Positions 23,344-34,994 are shown, numbered from the stretch's first letter. The stretch is DNA of 64,000 nucleotides from Erigeron canadensis (GCF_010389155.1 NC_057764.1:39130275-39194274); one strand, 5' to 3'. The notes: generated by a model from the letters alone, not told the origin. Translations and numbers: made by a program.

Positions 23344-23879
23344 GTCCACCATTGTGTTGTATTCTTGCAAAACTAATAGTTTCTTATATATATATCGTCT
23401 CATACTCTCATTTCAATAGAACTTGGTGACTGTAAATGCCTAATTGATAAAGTCAAAAGCAAAATTTACTGCTGGAGAAATATGATCTTGTATAACCCAT
23501 ACTGGGCCGACGTGCAATATGACCCCAGAGGGTCAACCACTGTGATTATTATCGAGCCTAACTTCAATGTAGGCGGACTAATCACACAACCATTTCGTTC
23601 TATCACGTTCATATTTACTGGGCGTTCCTTCTATTGATGACACCTCCCCCTAAGATCAAGCCTTCTCAAAGATTCTAGAGTCACCAGTACCATTGACCAG
23701 AGCTAAGAGTTAGCAAGGATATCGTACATAATTATGTCTTTGGATACCAATGAGGTCTTCTTTGTCATGTTTAGGTATGTTTTTGTCTAGATATATCACT
23801 AATAACCCCTTAATATTGTTATATAACTAATATTATCATCATTTTGTTTGATTTAAATGTAATATTAAATAGACTTTTT
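23344..23879. other. Intergenic stretch
   Basis: No gene is recognised. GC content is slightly raised around 23490-23740, without a readable protein. Confidence 0.4.
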
Positions 23880-24301
23880 ATCTCAAAAAAACATATGGCG
23901 ACGACATTGTCGCCGCCAAAGTCGCCACAAACTTTGGGAGGGAAAAAAGATCTCAAATTTTGGACGGAAAAATAAAAATTTTATTCGGCGATGTCGTCAC
24001 CAAATATTTGGCGGGAAAATTTAGCTTTGGCGGGAAGTAAATAAAATTTAATAATTAATAAAAAAACATTTGGCAACGACATTAGCGACGCAGTATATTA
24101 TTTTTCAAAAAATTACTTTCTTGGATAAATTTAATTTAAAAAGAAATTCAAAATAGTTTTGGCGACGACATTAGCGACGATAATGTCGTCGCCAAAAGAA
24201 AACTTGACTTTTGACTAATTTTTTGTCGTTTAGTGGACTTTTGGCGACGAAAATTGTCACAGCGAAAAGTCTCGTCACCAAAAGCCAAAATTCTTGTAGT
24301 G
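23880..24301. mobile_element. Orphan CACTA (En/Spm) end
   Basis: The right boundary, reversed, reads CACTACAAGAATTTTGGC, a canonical CACTA terminus ending at 24301. Inside are repeated TTGGCGACGACATT-type subterminal motifs in both orientations (for example about 23895, 24155, 24180, 24240). No matching left CACTA end is seen within a few kb, so the element is truncated or rearranged. Confidence 0.75.
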
Positions 24302-25201
24302 TCGATCTGTAATAAACTAATAATGGACAAGCATTAGGCTTCCAAAATTGGGTCCCGAGTAGTTGGTATATATGTTACTATACTAGTATGTTTAATTTAA
24401 TATATATGCTTTATAATTGATTATATCAAAATAAGTCATGTTAAGTAACCGTTGACTCCAGTGAATTGACAACTTGGCATGTTCTTCTCCTTCTGCTAAT
24501 TAATTAGTATTGATGTTCACATAGATCCAACTGTATCCTTTTGTAATCAAATAATTTGGAATCCTTATAGCCAATAAGTTTAGATGCAAATGCTTGTCAC
24601 ATTCGAAGTGTATATTAAATGTTTTAAAACCTTCAACCGGTTGAACCGCTACCTTGTTGGTTGACCGGTTTAATCGAAACAGGTATTTTAATATAACCGG
24701 CCTAGGGTAATGATAGCCGGTTTACCGGTGAACCAGTTTTTTGGTCTGATATATATCTACAAAATACTAATTTCGTGTGATTTTAGATATTGAGTTAAAA
24801 TTCTATCGTTTTTATTGTATGCATTGTTAAAATCGAAGTTATTATTGTCTACTTTTGATATTACGAATGCACATATAAGTTAGAAAGAATTTTGTTTGTG
24901 TGATGATTGCATGTATCAAGTTTTTTATCGGTATACGCATTTTTCATATCCGACCTATTTAACCAGTTCACCGTTTGCGGTCACTAAACTCGCTCAACTA
25001 AAAATCCGATTAAAATCAGCAAATAATAGTAACACATTACAAGTCAAGCATAGACATTTTACTTGCCCTGTTTTGGACGGTAAAATGACATCCACCTCTA
25101 AAAAATATTTTATGATCTTTGTTATGTCTCACATCTTAAAATAGGTATGTATTTATCTAATCAACAATTGCCATGTAAACAAAATTCTTAAGTTTTAATA
25201 A
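24302..25201. other. Intergenic AT-rich stretch
   Basis: No gene is recognised. The frame at 24896-25144 lacks any recognisable domain. Confidence 0.4.
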
Positions 25202-25290
25202 CTAGCTAATTAACTCGGGTTTAACCCGGGCATATCAATCAAAGTTCTATAAAAACACATTTTCGCCACCGAAGTTGCGATAGTTTAACA
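25202..25290 (-). mobile_element. Helitron-like 3' terminus of a third type
   Basis: On the minus strand the sequence reads GCCCGGGTTAAACCCGAG (palindromic), then TTAATTAG, CTAG and T at 25202/25201. This has the hairpin plus CTRR^T arrangement of Helitron ends. The 5' end of the element was not found, so the extent is only the recognisable terminus. Confidence 0.4.
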
Positions 25291-26108
25291 GTACTCGTAT
25301 CCTCAAAAGTCAAAATAGTACATCATATAAGTTATAATTAGTTTATTAACTTGCATAATATGTGGATAATTAAAAATTTGTTATGACAAAACTATTTTAT
25401 TGATGAAACTTAAAAGACAATGTATAATTTATTACTGTTTTGTCATTAAAAAATTTAAAAAAAACATTATAAAATAACAAAAATAAAAATGTAATAAATT
25501 GTAAGAAGAAAAGTGATTATGACATCATAAATAAATTTAAAAAAAAAAACTTAATTTTAAGAAATAACTTACATGTGACAAATAAACAATATTTATAGAA
25601 TAATAATGTCACAACAATCCTTTTTTATTTAAGATAAAGATTTGAGCTTGGTTGGAACCAACTTCTTCTAGGTTTGAGAACAAGGCCGGTTAGCCTTTCG
25701 CTAGGGACAACGTGGCGGTTTAGGTAGAAGGAGCAAGCAAAACCACTAAAAATTAATCAAATTTTTTGTTATTAGAAATTTAGTAGTTTCCACAACACAA
25801 TGATCAATTCATAGAATTATACGGAAATCCATTAAACTTGTTTCACTACATAAGAAAAAAAAAAAGTAAAAAAACTACTTTCTATCGTAGTTGATAAACA
25901 CACTAGTACCACCATTACATTTAGATCACCAAAGACACAAATGAGAATCAAAAATTAAAAGTCAAAGGCTACAACTATATACATTTCCCTATTTTCGAAT
26001 GCCTAAAACTTAATAGTTTGTTACACCAGTATAACGCGGCATGACCTTAACGCGAAAAAATCAAAGATTTTTCCTAAATCGATGGAGAAACATGACGCAA
26101 ATTAATGA
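25291..26108. other. Intergenic; 3' flank of the calmodulin-like gene
   Basis: AT-rich without recognisable genes. A CACTACATAAGAAA motif at 25845 resembles a CACTA start but has no partner. The 3' UTR of the gene at 26109-26801 must lie in the right-hand part. Confidence 0.4.
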
Positions 26109-26801
26109 TCAAGAAACTGAAATAAGACTAACACCATTCTTCATCATGTTCTTGAATTCATGAAAATTGATCATACCATCACCATCAATATCAACTTTGC
26201 TTATCATCATCTTACAATCTTCCAACTTTTTCCCTTCTTTAAAGCCCAATGAATCCAAAACTAAGCCCAATTCCTCAACACTAATAAGCCCATTTTTATC
26301 ACCATCAAATACATCAAATGCCACTTTTAAATCACCATCTACTTGATCAAGATTTCCATCACCAATATTACTCCCCTTGTTATTATTATCATCTTCTTGG
26401 CTCATCATGGACTCAAAAAGCTCACAAAACTCATCAAAATCTATCAATCCATCACCATTAACATCAACTTTTTGAACCATTTCCAACACATCTTTTTCAC
26501 TTGTTGAAATCCCAATATTCTTGAGTGAATCACTTAACTCTTGTTTTGTAATAAACCCATCTTTATTCTTGTCAAAAGTAGCAAAAACACTCTTTAGTTC
26601 ATCTTTTCTTTCCAACCTTGGTTTCTTGTTCATCACCATCTTCTTTTTCTTGCTTTCTTCTTGTTCACTTTTGTTGACTACATCTTGTTGAGTGGATAAT
26701 TGAGATAAAGTTGCAACTTTCTTTGTGGGTATTCTAAAAAGAGTTGAAAAAAGGCCAACAATGAAAAGAAAGACAAGAAAAGCTGTAGTTAATATAGCCA
26801 T
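26109..26801 (-). CDS. Calmodulin-like protein with N-terminal membrane anchor, 230 aa
   Basis: This is a calcium sensor with four EF-hands in one exon. The loops are DKNKDGFITKQE (77-88), DVNGDGLIDFDE (113-124), DGDKNGLISVEE (166-177) and DIDGDGMINFHE (204-215); all keep an acidic residue at positions 1 and 12, so all four should bind Ca2+. Residues 1-24 (AILTTAFLVFLFIVGLFSTL) form a hydrophobic segment, and a Lys/Glu-rich linker (about 44-70) follows. This layout, an N-terminal signal anchor before the EF-hands, is that of the plant CML3/CML5-type group, some members of which sit on endomembranes. The start ATG at 26801 precedes the anchor directly. A poly-Asp/Asn segment (DDNNNKGSN) separates the two EF-hand pairs. 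No lesions. Confidence 0.9.
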   Translation of the reverse strand: MAILTTAFLVFLFIVGLFSTLFRIPTKKVATLSQLSTQQDVVNKSEQEESKKKKMVMNKKPRLERKDELKSVFATFDKNKDGFITKQELSDSLKNIGISTSEKDVLEMVQKVDVNGDGLIDFDEFCELFESMMSQEDDNNNKGSNIGDGNLDQVDGDLKVAFDVFDGDKNGLISVEELGLVLDSLGFKEGKKLEDCKMMISKVDIDGDGMINFHEFKNMMKNGVSLISVS

Positions 26802-27390
26802 TTTTTGCTGAAGAAAGAAAGAAGTTTCAATGGAAATAGAGGAGAAACAGCGTTGTATGTGATTTGAGTGTGTTTTTAAATGGTTTGGTAATGAAAAGAA
26901 AAATAAAGTGTGTTTTCACGCGTTATTGATGGTTATTTTTAGTTTTTGGAATAACAAATTCTGGTGTGTGATGTGGGTGTTGAGTAGCTCCCACAAAACG
27001 CGTAAACTGAATTAACTAGAAATTTGATGTCACAAAAAACTAAAATACTACTAACTGAGAAGCATATACTTCGATGGAACTTGAAAGTGATACCTTAGAA
27101 TTTTTTCTAACTTTTGTCAAGTTTCGCTCTTTAAATTTATAGTGGTCGAATAATTCCGAAATTAGTTTGGAAGATTGGTTCATTTTTGTGTAAAAAGACG
27201 ATGTTGTTCCTCACATAAGGGGAACATGATCCACTTAACGGTTGATAAATGACGAAATCTTTAAATTGGACAATTCTTGCGAAAAATGCACACTTTTAAC
27301 ACAAAAAATGCAACAAATTAAAAGTTTGGACCAAACATGCGAAAAGTATAATAACACAGGGACCAAAAATGCAACTAGTTCATCTATTAA
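26802..27390. other. Upstream flank of the calmodulin-like gene
   Basis: It should hold the 5' UTR and promoter. I could not place a TATA box with confidence. The frame at 27242-27448 runs into the next Helitron and is not a gene. Confidence 0.4.
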
Positions 27391-27689
27391 TCTCTACTTC
27401 TTAATAAAGCAAATCTCATCTCCCCTATTAAATATTGTTGTCTTTTAAATATCTTATTTGCCCTTTGACTTTTTTGTTTTTTTTTGTTTTCTTTACGTAA
27501 CTACCCAAAACTTTTATTTTAATAATTAATACTTTAAACCTTTATCTTCTAAAAATTTCTACTATCGCAATTATATCAACTTACACCACTTGACAGTTGA
27601 CACCGCCACCGCCACCAATAGTACCATCACCGACACCATTAGATCTTCTTCCCCACCACCGTCGGCGCATTGCGCGGGTACCATGCTCG
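27391..27689 (+). mobile_element. Non-autonomous Helitron, 299 bp
   Basis: It begins A^TCTCTACTTCTTAATAAAG and ends CGGCGCATTGCGCGGGTACC, then ATGCTCG^T. The CACCGCCACCGCCACC block precedes the hairpin CGCATTGCG. This is the clearest plus-strand member of the family. Confidence 0.7.
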
Positions 27690-27906
27690 TAATAATAATA
27701 GTTGCATAAAATAAGCTCTTAACACAGGGATTGAGAAAATTAATCAGTTAGTTGAAATAAAAAACATTAATCAATTTACTCTTTTGCTTTTGTTACGTGT
27801 CAGGATATGAAAAATGCGTATACCAATAAACGCGTTGTGTAATGATAATGACACTGTCGTGAGATCCAAAGCTACATGTCATTTTTAATGTATTTATTTA
27901 TATTTA

Positions 27907-28165
27907 CGAGCATAGTAGCCGCGTAATGTGACGGTGATGACGGCGGTGCAATGGAGGCGGCGTCAGATAGTGTATGTAATTGATGTAAAGATATTTTAGT
28001 TAAATGGGGATAATAGAGATATTTTATAATATAAGAGACTAATGGTGTAATTTAATATTAAGGGTTGGTAGTGATTTAATTCATTAAGAGTAAATTGGTT
28101 AATTTGCATGTCCCATTTTTTGTAAACTTTCAACATAGAATTATAATTTTTATATAGAAATATAG
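27907..28165 (-). mobile_element. Non-autonomous Helitron, minus orientation
   Basis: Minus-strand 3' end: CGTCACATTACGCGGCTACT, then ATGCTCG^T at 27907. The GACGGCGG-type block lies at 27935-27965. The 5' end is approximate, in a TCTATATTTCTATATAAAAA region. Confidence 0.55.
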
Positions 28166-28224
28166 AAATATAGGTATATTTAATATAAGTAAATGTAAAG
28201 TTAAGTCATAAGAACCAAGAAGCA

Positions 28225-28512
28225 ATGCATTATAACTCAGTGGAGCACCAATTTTAAATGCTGAAAATTTTGAGTTCGAGACATGGAAGGACATTTGAAT
28301 GACTTTCACAATAAAGTCTTCCAGTGAAACATGTTTGAGTCTTGTAGAAAGGACACGGTTTTATCCCAATTCAATATCATGCATTTGGGCGATTTAGAAG
28401 GATCTCCTCCTACCAGGTATTGAGGATGAAGAGGCTCTCTAGCGCGGACCTGGTTAATACAACGTAAGCTAAATCCCCTGTTACGAGTAAACGATCCACA
28501 CCATTAAAAAAA
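28225..28512 (+). mobile_element. tRNA-derived SINE-like unit
   Basis: A Pol III A-box-like TAACTCAGTGGAGCACC (about 28232-28248) is followed about 35 bp later by a B-box-like GAGTTCGAGAC (28272-28282). A non-coding body follows, then an A-rich end (ATTAAAAAAAAA, 28503-28512). No target duplication was identified, so this is a probable old SINE. Confidence 0.45.
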
Positions 28513-29410
28513 AATGTTAATAAAAGTAAATAAACTTGAGATGATAATTAATACTCGTAATTAGTTAATAGAAAATGCTCACACAAAGAACCTCCTTCAA
28601 CCCCTGTTTAAGTAAAGGCCTTCATATGTAAAAGGAAAAATAAAATGAACCTTTCACTTTCGTCTTTTACAAATTTTGTATATAATATCTCACTGGTGTA
28701 TGATGGAGGTTAAGATGTGAACTTACTTTACCTCTACCTAGATAAAGAGGCTTTCAGGTTCCACTTAAATAGTAAAAACAGATCTCTGATCTTACATGGA
28801 ATGAGGATGAAACCCCTGGTCTCTGCCTTCAAATGCTAAAATATTTACCACTAATTATCTAAACCATGTTGCTTCAAGCCTTCGTATATATGACCCTCGT
28901 ATATATTACCCTAAAATGTTGCACAAAATACATTTAAACGTAAATTAGAAAAATAAAAACCTTTTTATTACATAAATCTTATTTACATAAAATCGCTTTA
29001 AAAGTTTTAACTTTGATTACATAAGTTTTAATTTAATTAAATCAATATTTTACGTATAACAGCTTCGCTATTTCAACATTAAATTATGTATTGATTAAGT
29101 ATTTAACTTCGTCAAAAATATGCAAATGATCCGTTACAAATTTTATTAACAACAATTAACTTGGTAAAGTTTTAAATATCTCAATCTGCTTGTATAGGTA
29201 TATACATCTTATATTGCCATATGAGCTATCGTAAATGTGTAAAAAATTTGTATTTTTTATCATAAAATTAATGGAATGAACTTTTGATATTAAGGGTTAC
29301 TCTTTTAAGGGCGATAATAACTGCCTTTAGGGCTGTTAGTTGTAGTGAGCATTTCCTTTTTAGATATTAGGTGTTACTCTTTATGTTGGTTAATTTGTGT
29401 TTTAGATAAA
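28513..29410. other. Intergenic, with a possible reversed SINE-like piece
   Basis: On the minus strand TAGTGGTAAATATTTTAG (about 28853-28836) and GGTTTCATCCTC (about 28815-28804) resemble spaced A/B boxes. No gene is recognised. Confidence 0.3.
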
Positions 29411-29728
29411 CTAGCACGTTACTCGTGCAATGCGGCGGTGATCGTGGCGGTGATGATGTGGTGGCAGGTGCGACGATTAGTAGCAGATGAGGCGTCGATT
29501 GGTGTAAATTATTGATATAAATGGTTAATGGAGATATTTTAAAAGATAAAAGATTGATAATGTAACGTAATTATTAATGTTAAGGGTAGTGTAACTGAAA
29601 ATATTTGAGTGCTAAATGAAAATATTATATATTTTAAGGGTAGTAGATTAAAATATTACATGAAAAGGCATTTTAGACATTTCCTCATGTAACTTTCAAT
29701 ATGAAGGAATTTTAATAAGTAGTATAGA
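29411..29728 (-). mobile_element. Non-autonomous Helitron, 318 bp, canonical ends
   Basis: On the minus strand: A^TCTATACTACTTATTAAAAT at 29728, the usual CACCGCC block near 29450, hairpin region CCGCATTGCACGAG, then TAACGTGCTAG^T at 29411. Both dinucleotide-level termini match the Helitron rule. Confidence 0.7.
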
Positions 29729-30129
29729 TAAGTGACTTGTAAGGTTTTATATGGTATTATAGTTAGTAGATTGTAGTTATAGATGATAGGTTGCAATAAG
29801 TCAATAACAAACTATTTTTTGAAACTATTTTGGTGGTGCAAAGTATAAGCTAAAAATATGTGACGTATAAATCATCCAATATATCCTATCGTAAAATTTT
29901 AGTGGATCCAATCTATCTTTTTTGGATAGTCCAAGTCTTTTTTTTTTTTCTTGTGTGTGTGTGTGTTCCGTTCCATGTGGTATTTAGCCCATTCACACAC
30001 TCAATATCCTAAATGTTTTTAACGTTTTGTGTATCCGTTTTAGATTAACAAAACTTTATCAATATTCAATTCTCTTCTCTTTGCAGTATATTGGTATGGA
30101 ATGTAATCTTAAATAATTAATGTTTTTTT

Positions 30130-31400
30130 TTTTAAATTAGTATACTACTACTAATATCCGTACAGTATACGGTAAATATTTAAATTGTATCATAGAGAAA
30201 TTTGAATATATCTCTTACATGATTCGTGATTATGAAGTAAATTTTGATTAAGTTAAATTGATGATCGAAACTAAATTATATTAAACGATAACGATAAGTA
30301 TAATATACGGTTTAGTTAGAGTTTTAAAAATTTACCTTAGTTTTTTACAATCACATCAAAATTGGAACTTAAGCATAATGGATGACGACAAATAACCTTG
30401 TGATTTCGGATCATACACTCAAATGTTTGAAGTCTTCGTGTTAATAACTTATTATAAGTAATATGATTTGAAGAATAGAAAGAGAAAAATAAACACTTTT
30501 ATGAATGAAAAAACCATCAATCAAATAAGGTTATAATTTGTTATTTATTTATAAGCCAAGAGTTAGTGTTTAATTTTAAGTCTAATAAGGAAATTAAATC
30601 TATATGCAATTAAAAAAGCTATATTAATAAAATAAATAAATTAAAAGGATATGTGTCAATTAAGGATAAAGCCACGTGTTATTTTAAAAATATCTCAATC
30701 CTTTTTTAGTTTATTGGTAGATACCGTAAAAGTGTAAAACACCGCCATAAGCCCATAAACTCTGGGTAATTTATTTTTACCTTCGTATATAAGGCATACT
30801 AAACATGAAATTTGCAATATCTATTAATAAATTAAGATAGGATTGACATGTTTTTGAAACGACATGTCCCGTAATTCTTGATCGACACGTGTCCTTTTAA
30901 GTTATTTATTTTGTTAAATAAGGTCTTATAGTTGTATATAAATTCAATTTCCTTATTAAACTTAGAACTAAACTCTAACTCTTAACTTATTAATACAAAA
31001 TATACTATAAACTTATTTGATTGATTGTTTTCTCATTAATAAATTGTCTCTTTTTCTTTTTCTTTTTTCTCAATTATTCTACTCCTATTACTTAAATTAA
31101 TTATAAAAAGTTATTAACATAAAACTTCAAAAATTTGAGTTTACGACCCGAAATCACTAGATTATTTGTCATTATCTACTATACTTACAAGTTCCGGTTT
31201 TGATGTGGTTCTAAAAATTTAAGGTAAATCAAAAATCTAATTAAAGATATATTATATTTATCATTAATGCTGACTACTCGTATAATTTAGTTTCGCTTAT
31301 CGATTTATTAACCAAAATTTATTTAATACTCACGAAGTATTTGAGACATATTTAATGCGAATATGGTTGAATCAAATCTTAAACTATCTATTATCTACAA
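30130..31400. repeat. Two diverged elements in inverted orientation (arms about 550 bp)
   Basis: The left arm (about 30141-30700) and right arm (about 30850-31400) are inverted, diverged copies. For example GGAACTTAAG...TTGTGATTTCGGATC on the left corresponds, reversed, to GACCCGAAATCACTAGATTA...TTACAAGTTCC on the right. The left outer edge has a hairpin CCGTATACTGTACGG followed by ATATTAG^T (minus strand), a Helitron-like 3' end. The right arm lacks its hairpin. No coding sequence. Confidence 0.6.
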
Positions 31401-31638
31401 GAAAAAAGAAATTTCAGTTGAGTAAATTGGAGAAAAGCGTGTTATGACATAATAACAGCATCCAAAGACATTTGATTTTCTTCCAAACTGTACTCCAATG
31501 CAGAGAACTATAGAATTAATAATCCCGCATATATGTTTTTATTTTTCTTGTTTCTTAACAGCAATATTAAAGAACTACTAACGAGGTACTAACTGTCCGT
31601 ACTATGGTTTCCAAAACAGAAAACAAGTTACATACCCA

Positions 31639-32032
31639 TTACATTGAGACATCAAAATCACACCATTGGTTCCAAAGAATAGCCGCCATGCTTGAACACT
31701 TCACCATCAATAAGAAAGTGAGTGCTCGAACCTCTTCAAAAATTTGTGACACAGTGACCCAATTGTTATTGTGCACGACATCGATCCTTGCCCTCCAAAT
31801 GACCGAAATATGATTGCGTTTACCAAATATTTCTTCCACTTCCCACTCTTGAGCATATTTTCATGAACAAATATATAGTAGATTATTTACTAGAGAACGG
31901 GAAATCCGATGCAGTTGTGCACCACGATCCAATCTTAATCAAAACATCCATCGCGATAGCACATCTAGTGAACAAATGAGCAGTCGTCTTGTCCCTATCT
32001 TGGCATAAATTGCAAATGCCCGAAGTATAGTA
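31639..32032 (-). pseudogene. LINE reverse-transcriptase zinc-binding (zf-RVT) C-terminal remnant
   Basis: Read on the minus strand, GICNLCQDRDKTTAHLFTRC shows the C-x2-C...H-x4-C pattern of the zinc-binding region found at the end of plant LINE/non-LTR reverse transcriptases. After stop codons and a frame change it continues as VIWRARIDVVHNN...ILWNQWCDFDV, which resembles the usual C-terminal tail. No RT core motif is found nearby. This is a dead 3' fragment. Confidence 0.65.
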
Positions 32033-32044
32033 GGTCTACAATAA

Positions 32045-32475
32045 ATATGTAATTTGCTCACATTTGTTTTCTCATACTTTTAAAAAGTGAGAAAACTTTT
32101 GTTAGTTTAATTACATTTAAAAGTGTGTAATTAATTTACATCCAAAAATGTTAGAAATTTAAAAAATTACAATATTTGCACACTTATATATGTGGAAAAA
32201 AAAAGTTCACACTTTAAAGTGTGTCAAAATATATCAATTGTTCACACTTAAGAGTATGAAAGTTAATTTGTAACAATTATTTTCTTCACACATGTAGAGT
32301 GTGAAGAAATTATGTGTTACAAATTGCCTTTTACACTTTTAAGTGTGAAAATATATGACAATTGTTCACACTTATAAGTGTTAACATTTAGTTTACACAT
32401 TTATAAGTGAAAAAGTTGTGATTTTTAAAACCTATTCAACTTTTAAATGTAACTTTATTTTACACATTTTTATAT
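32045..32475. repeat. Cluster of short CACACTT/AAGTGTG palindromes
   Basis: Within about 430 bp at least seven imperfect inverted repeats of the form (T)CACACTT-N-AAGTGTG(A) occur: near 32105-32130, 32203-32223, 32248-32268, 32287-32302, 32331-32348, 32363-32382 and 32395-32412. They have variable spacing and AT-rich separators. No open frame crosses them. They look like subterminal repeats of a DNA transposon, but no terminus was recognised. Confidence 0.6.
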
Positions 32476-33027
32476 GTGATTAAATTTATAAAGTTTTTCA
32501 TACTTTTTATAACTAAGTATGGAGAAAGAAATTTTTTTCAAGTGGGTCTTACACCTCTTTTATGTAATGTTGCCATAGTTGGGATTTGGTCATCCTTAGC
32601 CTCTCTAATTCATGATAGGAATTTCGAAGCATGTCTAACTTTATTTGTCCTTGGCTTTTTTAGAACATTTATAGTGGGTTTTTGCCAAAAGGCTACGGCC
32701 CAGTCCAGCCCATGTAATATACTGCTCTATCCATATGTTGTTTTTATTTCTTCACAACCCAAGTCCCAAATTATAAAGTTATTCATACATGATGACAGTA
32801 TAAAACTTTTTTGCATCAATATAGTGCATCTCAATGGGTTGATGTGAGCCGATGATGAAGATTATTACTACTATTTTTTTAAACACGTACATCAAGAACT
32901 TGTTTTTTGGCAAGATGTTGAAGAAACAAAATGAGTACCATTTTTTTATAATTAGCTTGTTGCTAGGCTCCTAGCTAATGTAGTATGAGTAGTATAATAA
33001 AAGTGCCATTATATTCATAATAATATG

Positions 33028-33059
<32 letters not shown>

Positions 33060-33418
33060 AATAATAATAATAATAACATATAGCTAGCTAGCTAGATTTG
33101 TGGTTGATTATTGATGATGGAAAAAAACACAAAGAATTGCAGGACCATAATAGTAATAAACACCCATATTTACATTTCCATTAATTAAATTAAAACAGTT
33201 TTTGGTCACATGGTTGCATGTGATGGGATTGCATATATACGGCATGTTTGTTTCTTCGATCTTCTTTATATTGGAGTATTATTTTCCAACGTACCCTTTC
33301 TGTGTTCCTCTAATATTTAATAATTAAATTGTATACTATTGGATAAACATACAATATTGTACCTTAATTTTTGACAAGTACGTTTGGAGGAAATTCGGAA
33401 TAGAAATGAGAAAATTAA
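32476..33418. other. Gene-free stretch with microsatellite
   Basis: The open frame at 32476-32847 (123 codons) has no recognisable domain and starts inside the palindrome cluster, so I do not call it a gene. A (TAA)n tract lies at 33031-33076. Confidence 0.4.
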
Positions 33419-33733
33419 GGGGGTGCCTGGTTGGGATTTTAGGGGTAAGGAAAAGGAAAGGTAATGAATAAAGGTGTTTGTTTGTACAAAAGAAAGATAT
33501 TGAATGCATGAAAATGGTTAATGAAACATTATACAGTAAATTGGGGAATAAGGTAATCAATCCTCCTTATCTCTTCTTCTCTCCCTTCTTCTCCTTTCTC
33601 AGCTGCTATATGTTTTTTTTTTTAATATTTTGTTATATATAATTATTAAACACTCCACCCTATAATGAAACCTATAATCAAAGTATTCTTTTCTTATTAT
33701 CCTTGCCATTCCTGTATTCAAACCAAGCACCCC
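33419..33733. mobile_element. Tourist-like (Harbinger) MITE, 315 bp
   Basis: Left end GGGGGTGCCTGGTTGGGATT and reversed right end GGGGTGCTTGGTTTGAATAC are inverted repeats of the GGGGTG(T/C)TTGGTT type. TAA flanks both sides (33416-33418 and 33734-33736). The left end has one extra G. Non-coding. Confidence 0.75.
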
Positions 33734-33736
33734 TAA

Positions 33737-34194
33737 GACTTGGATCGAAGGTGTTTGTCATGTTTACTACTCGTAAAATGTACGTACACCAGAGTTTAAT
33801 TCATTTGACCATTAATTTTTGCTTAAAGTTATACTTATTTAATTATGCATCATAGTCATAATGAATAATAATATGATATGTTCATTCATGTCTTAACAAA
33901 CTAAGTCTAGCCCCCATCAGCTATGTTTAACAAGGCCAGCGATACAGTTATTGCGTTGGCACTCCAATTAAATAGTCGTCAGTTATAAATGATTAGTCAT
34001 AAATGATTTGATTTATAATAACACCCTCTAGCGCTAGGCTCTATAGCTATTATCCGGCCATTTGCCTCTTTGTATAAACGACCTTACTTACTAGCTACCT
34101 AGCTACTTTAGTTTACAAAATTATATTCTTTATGCTAGCTGTTAAAAGAAGAAGATTAATTAATTCTACGTTTTATGAAAGTGTCTTCAATTAT
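33737..34194. other. Intergenic AT-rich stretch
   Basis: No gene or structured repeat is recognised between the Tourist MITE and the next Helitron. Confidence 0.4.
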
Positions 34195-34203
34195 TCTATA
34201 CTA

Positions 34204-34571
34204 TCTATATAAACAAACTACCCCTTTAAAATTTAACACTCTATCTTTAAAATTTCTAGTTTACCCTTTTAATCTATACTACCATCAAAGTTTTATCCCT
34301 GAAATTCCAAAAATACCCTTAAAAAAACCTTACGCGTGTCCCTTCCCTAAAGTTGCTCACATAATATACCAAAAAACACACATGCATTATTGAATTTAAT
34401 AATCGATCAACATAATTACGCTCACTCTAAAACAACAACGGCAGTTTACACTTTCTACCGGACTAAGAAACACTTGAGTTGAATCATACATTCATGTAAT
34501 AGCACGGTACCGCTACTTAACCAGTGTTTTTTTTTCTTATGTCCCGCCGCATCGTGCGGGTACAAGATTAG
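34204..34571 (+). mobile_element. Non-autonomous Helitron with GATTAG end
   Basis: The 5' region reads TTCTATACTA^TCTATATAAAC (start 34195-34204). The 3' end is CCGCATCGTGCGG, then GTACAAGATTAG^T at 34571. The terminal TTAG departs from CTRR by one base. The usual GC-rich block is reduced to TCCCGCCG. Confidence 0.55.
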
Positions 34572-34990
34572 TTGTATAAATGTAGATAATTTATACAATC
34601 AAATACTTTTTTTTTTAAGCTAGGAATTAAGATAGCCAAATGGGGAGATAAAAAAAGGAAAGGGAAAAAAAAAACAGTAGGAATTAAGATAGGCCAACTG
34701 CGCGCTTACTAGTAAAGTTGGCTGTATGTGGGTAAAATCCAGCCAATGGCCGGGTGTCCAATGCCCCCACATCCCCTTTACTGTACGATCGTATACATAC
34801 ATACATACATACATTCAGTGTCATATAGCTAGTGTGGTCCATAATAATGAGTATGGGTTCACTCCCACACAAACACACACACACATTGAGTGTCTTTTGT
34901 TGGTTATATTCACACTTTTTGTAATGGTGAGGTACATAGAGAAAGAGATCTAGCTAGCTTGAAGGGGAGACCAATATGAAGATAGCGCCG
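34572..34990 (+). promoter_or_regulatory. Upstream region of the plus-strand MIR396 hairpin
   Basis: Contains (CATA)n at 34797-34814 and (CA)n near 34866-34885. No confident TATA box was found. An AGATCTAGCTAGCTTGAAGG stretch (34948-34967) recalls the GATCTAGCTAGCTAGATTGA stretch in the loop of the other MIR396. Confidence 0.3.
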
Positions 34991-34994
34991 AGTT

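Noticed and set aside
25845..25870. CACTACATAAGAAA as a CACTA-element left end
   Set aside because: Differs from the CACTACAAGAA terminus, no partner end, followed by a simple A-rich tract.
32476..32847. Possible small gene of 123 codons
   Set aside because: No recognisable domain, begins within the palindrome cluster, no splice or promoter support.
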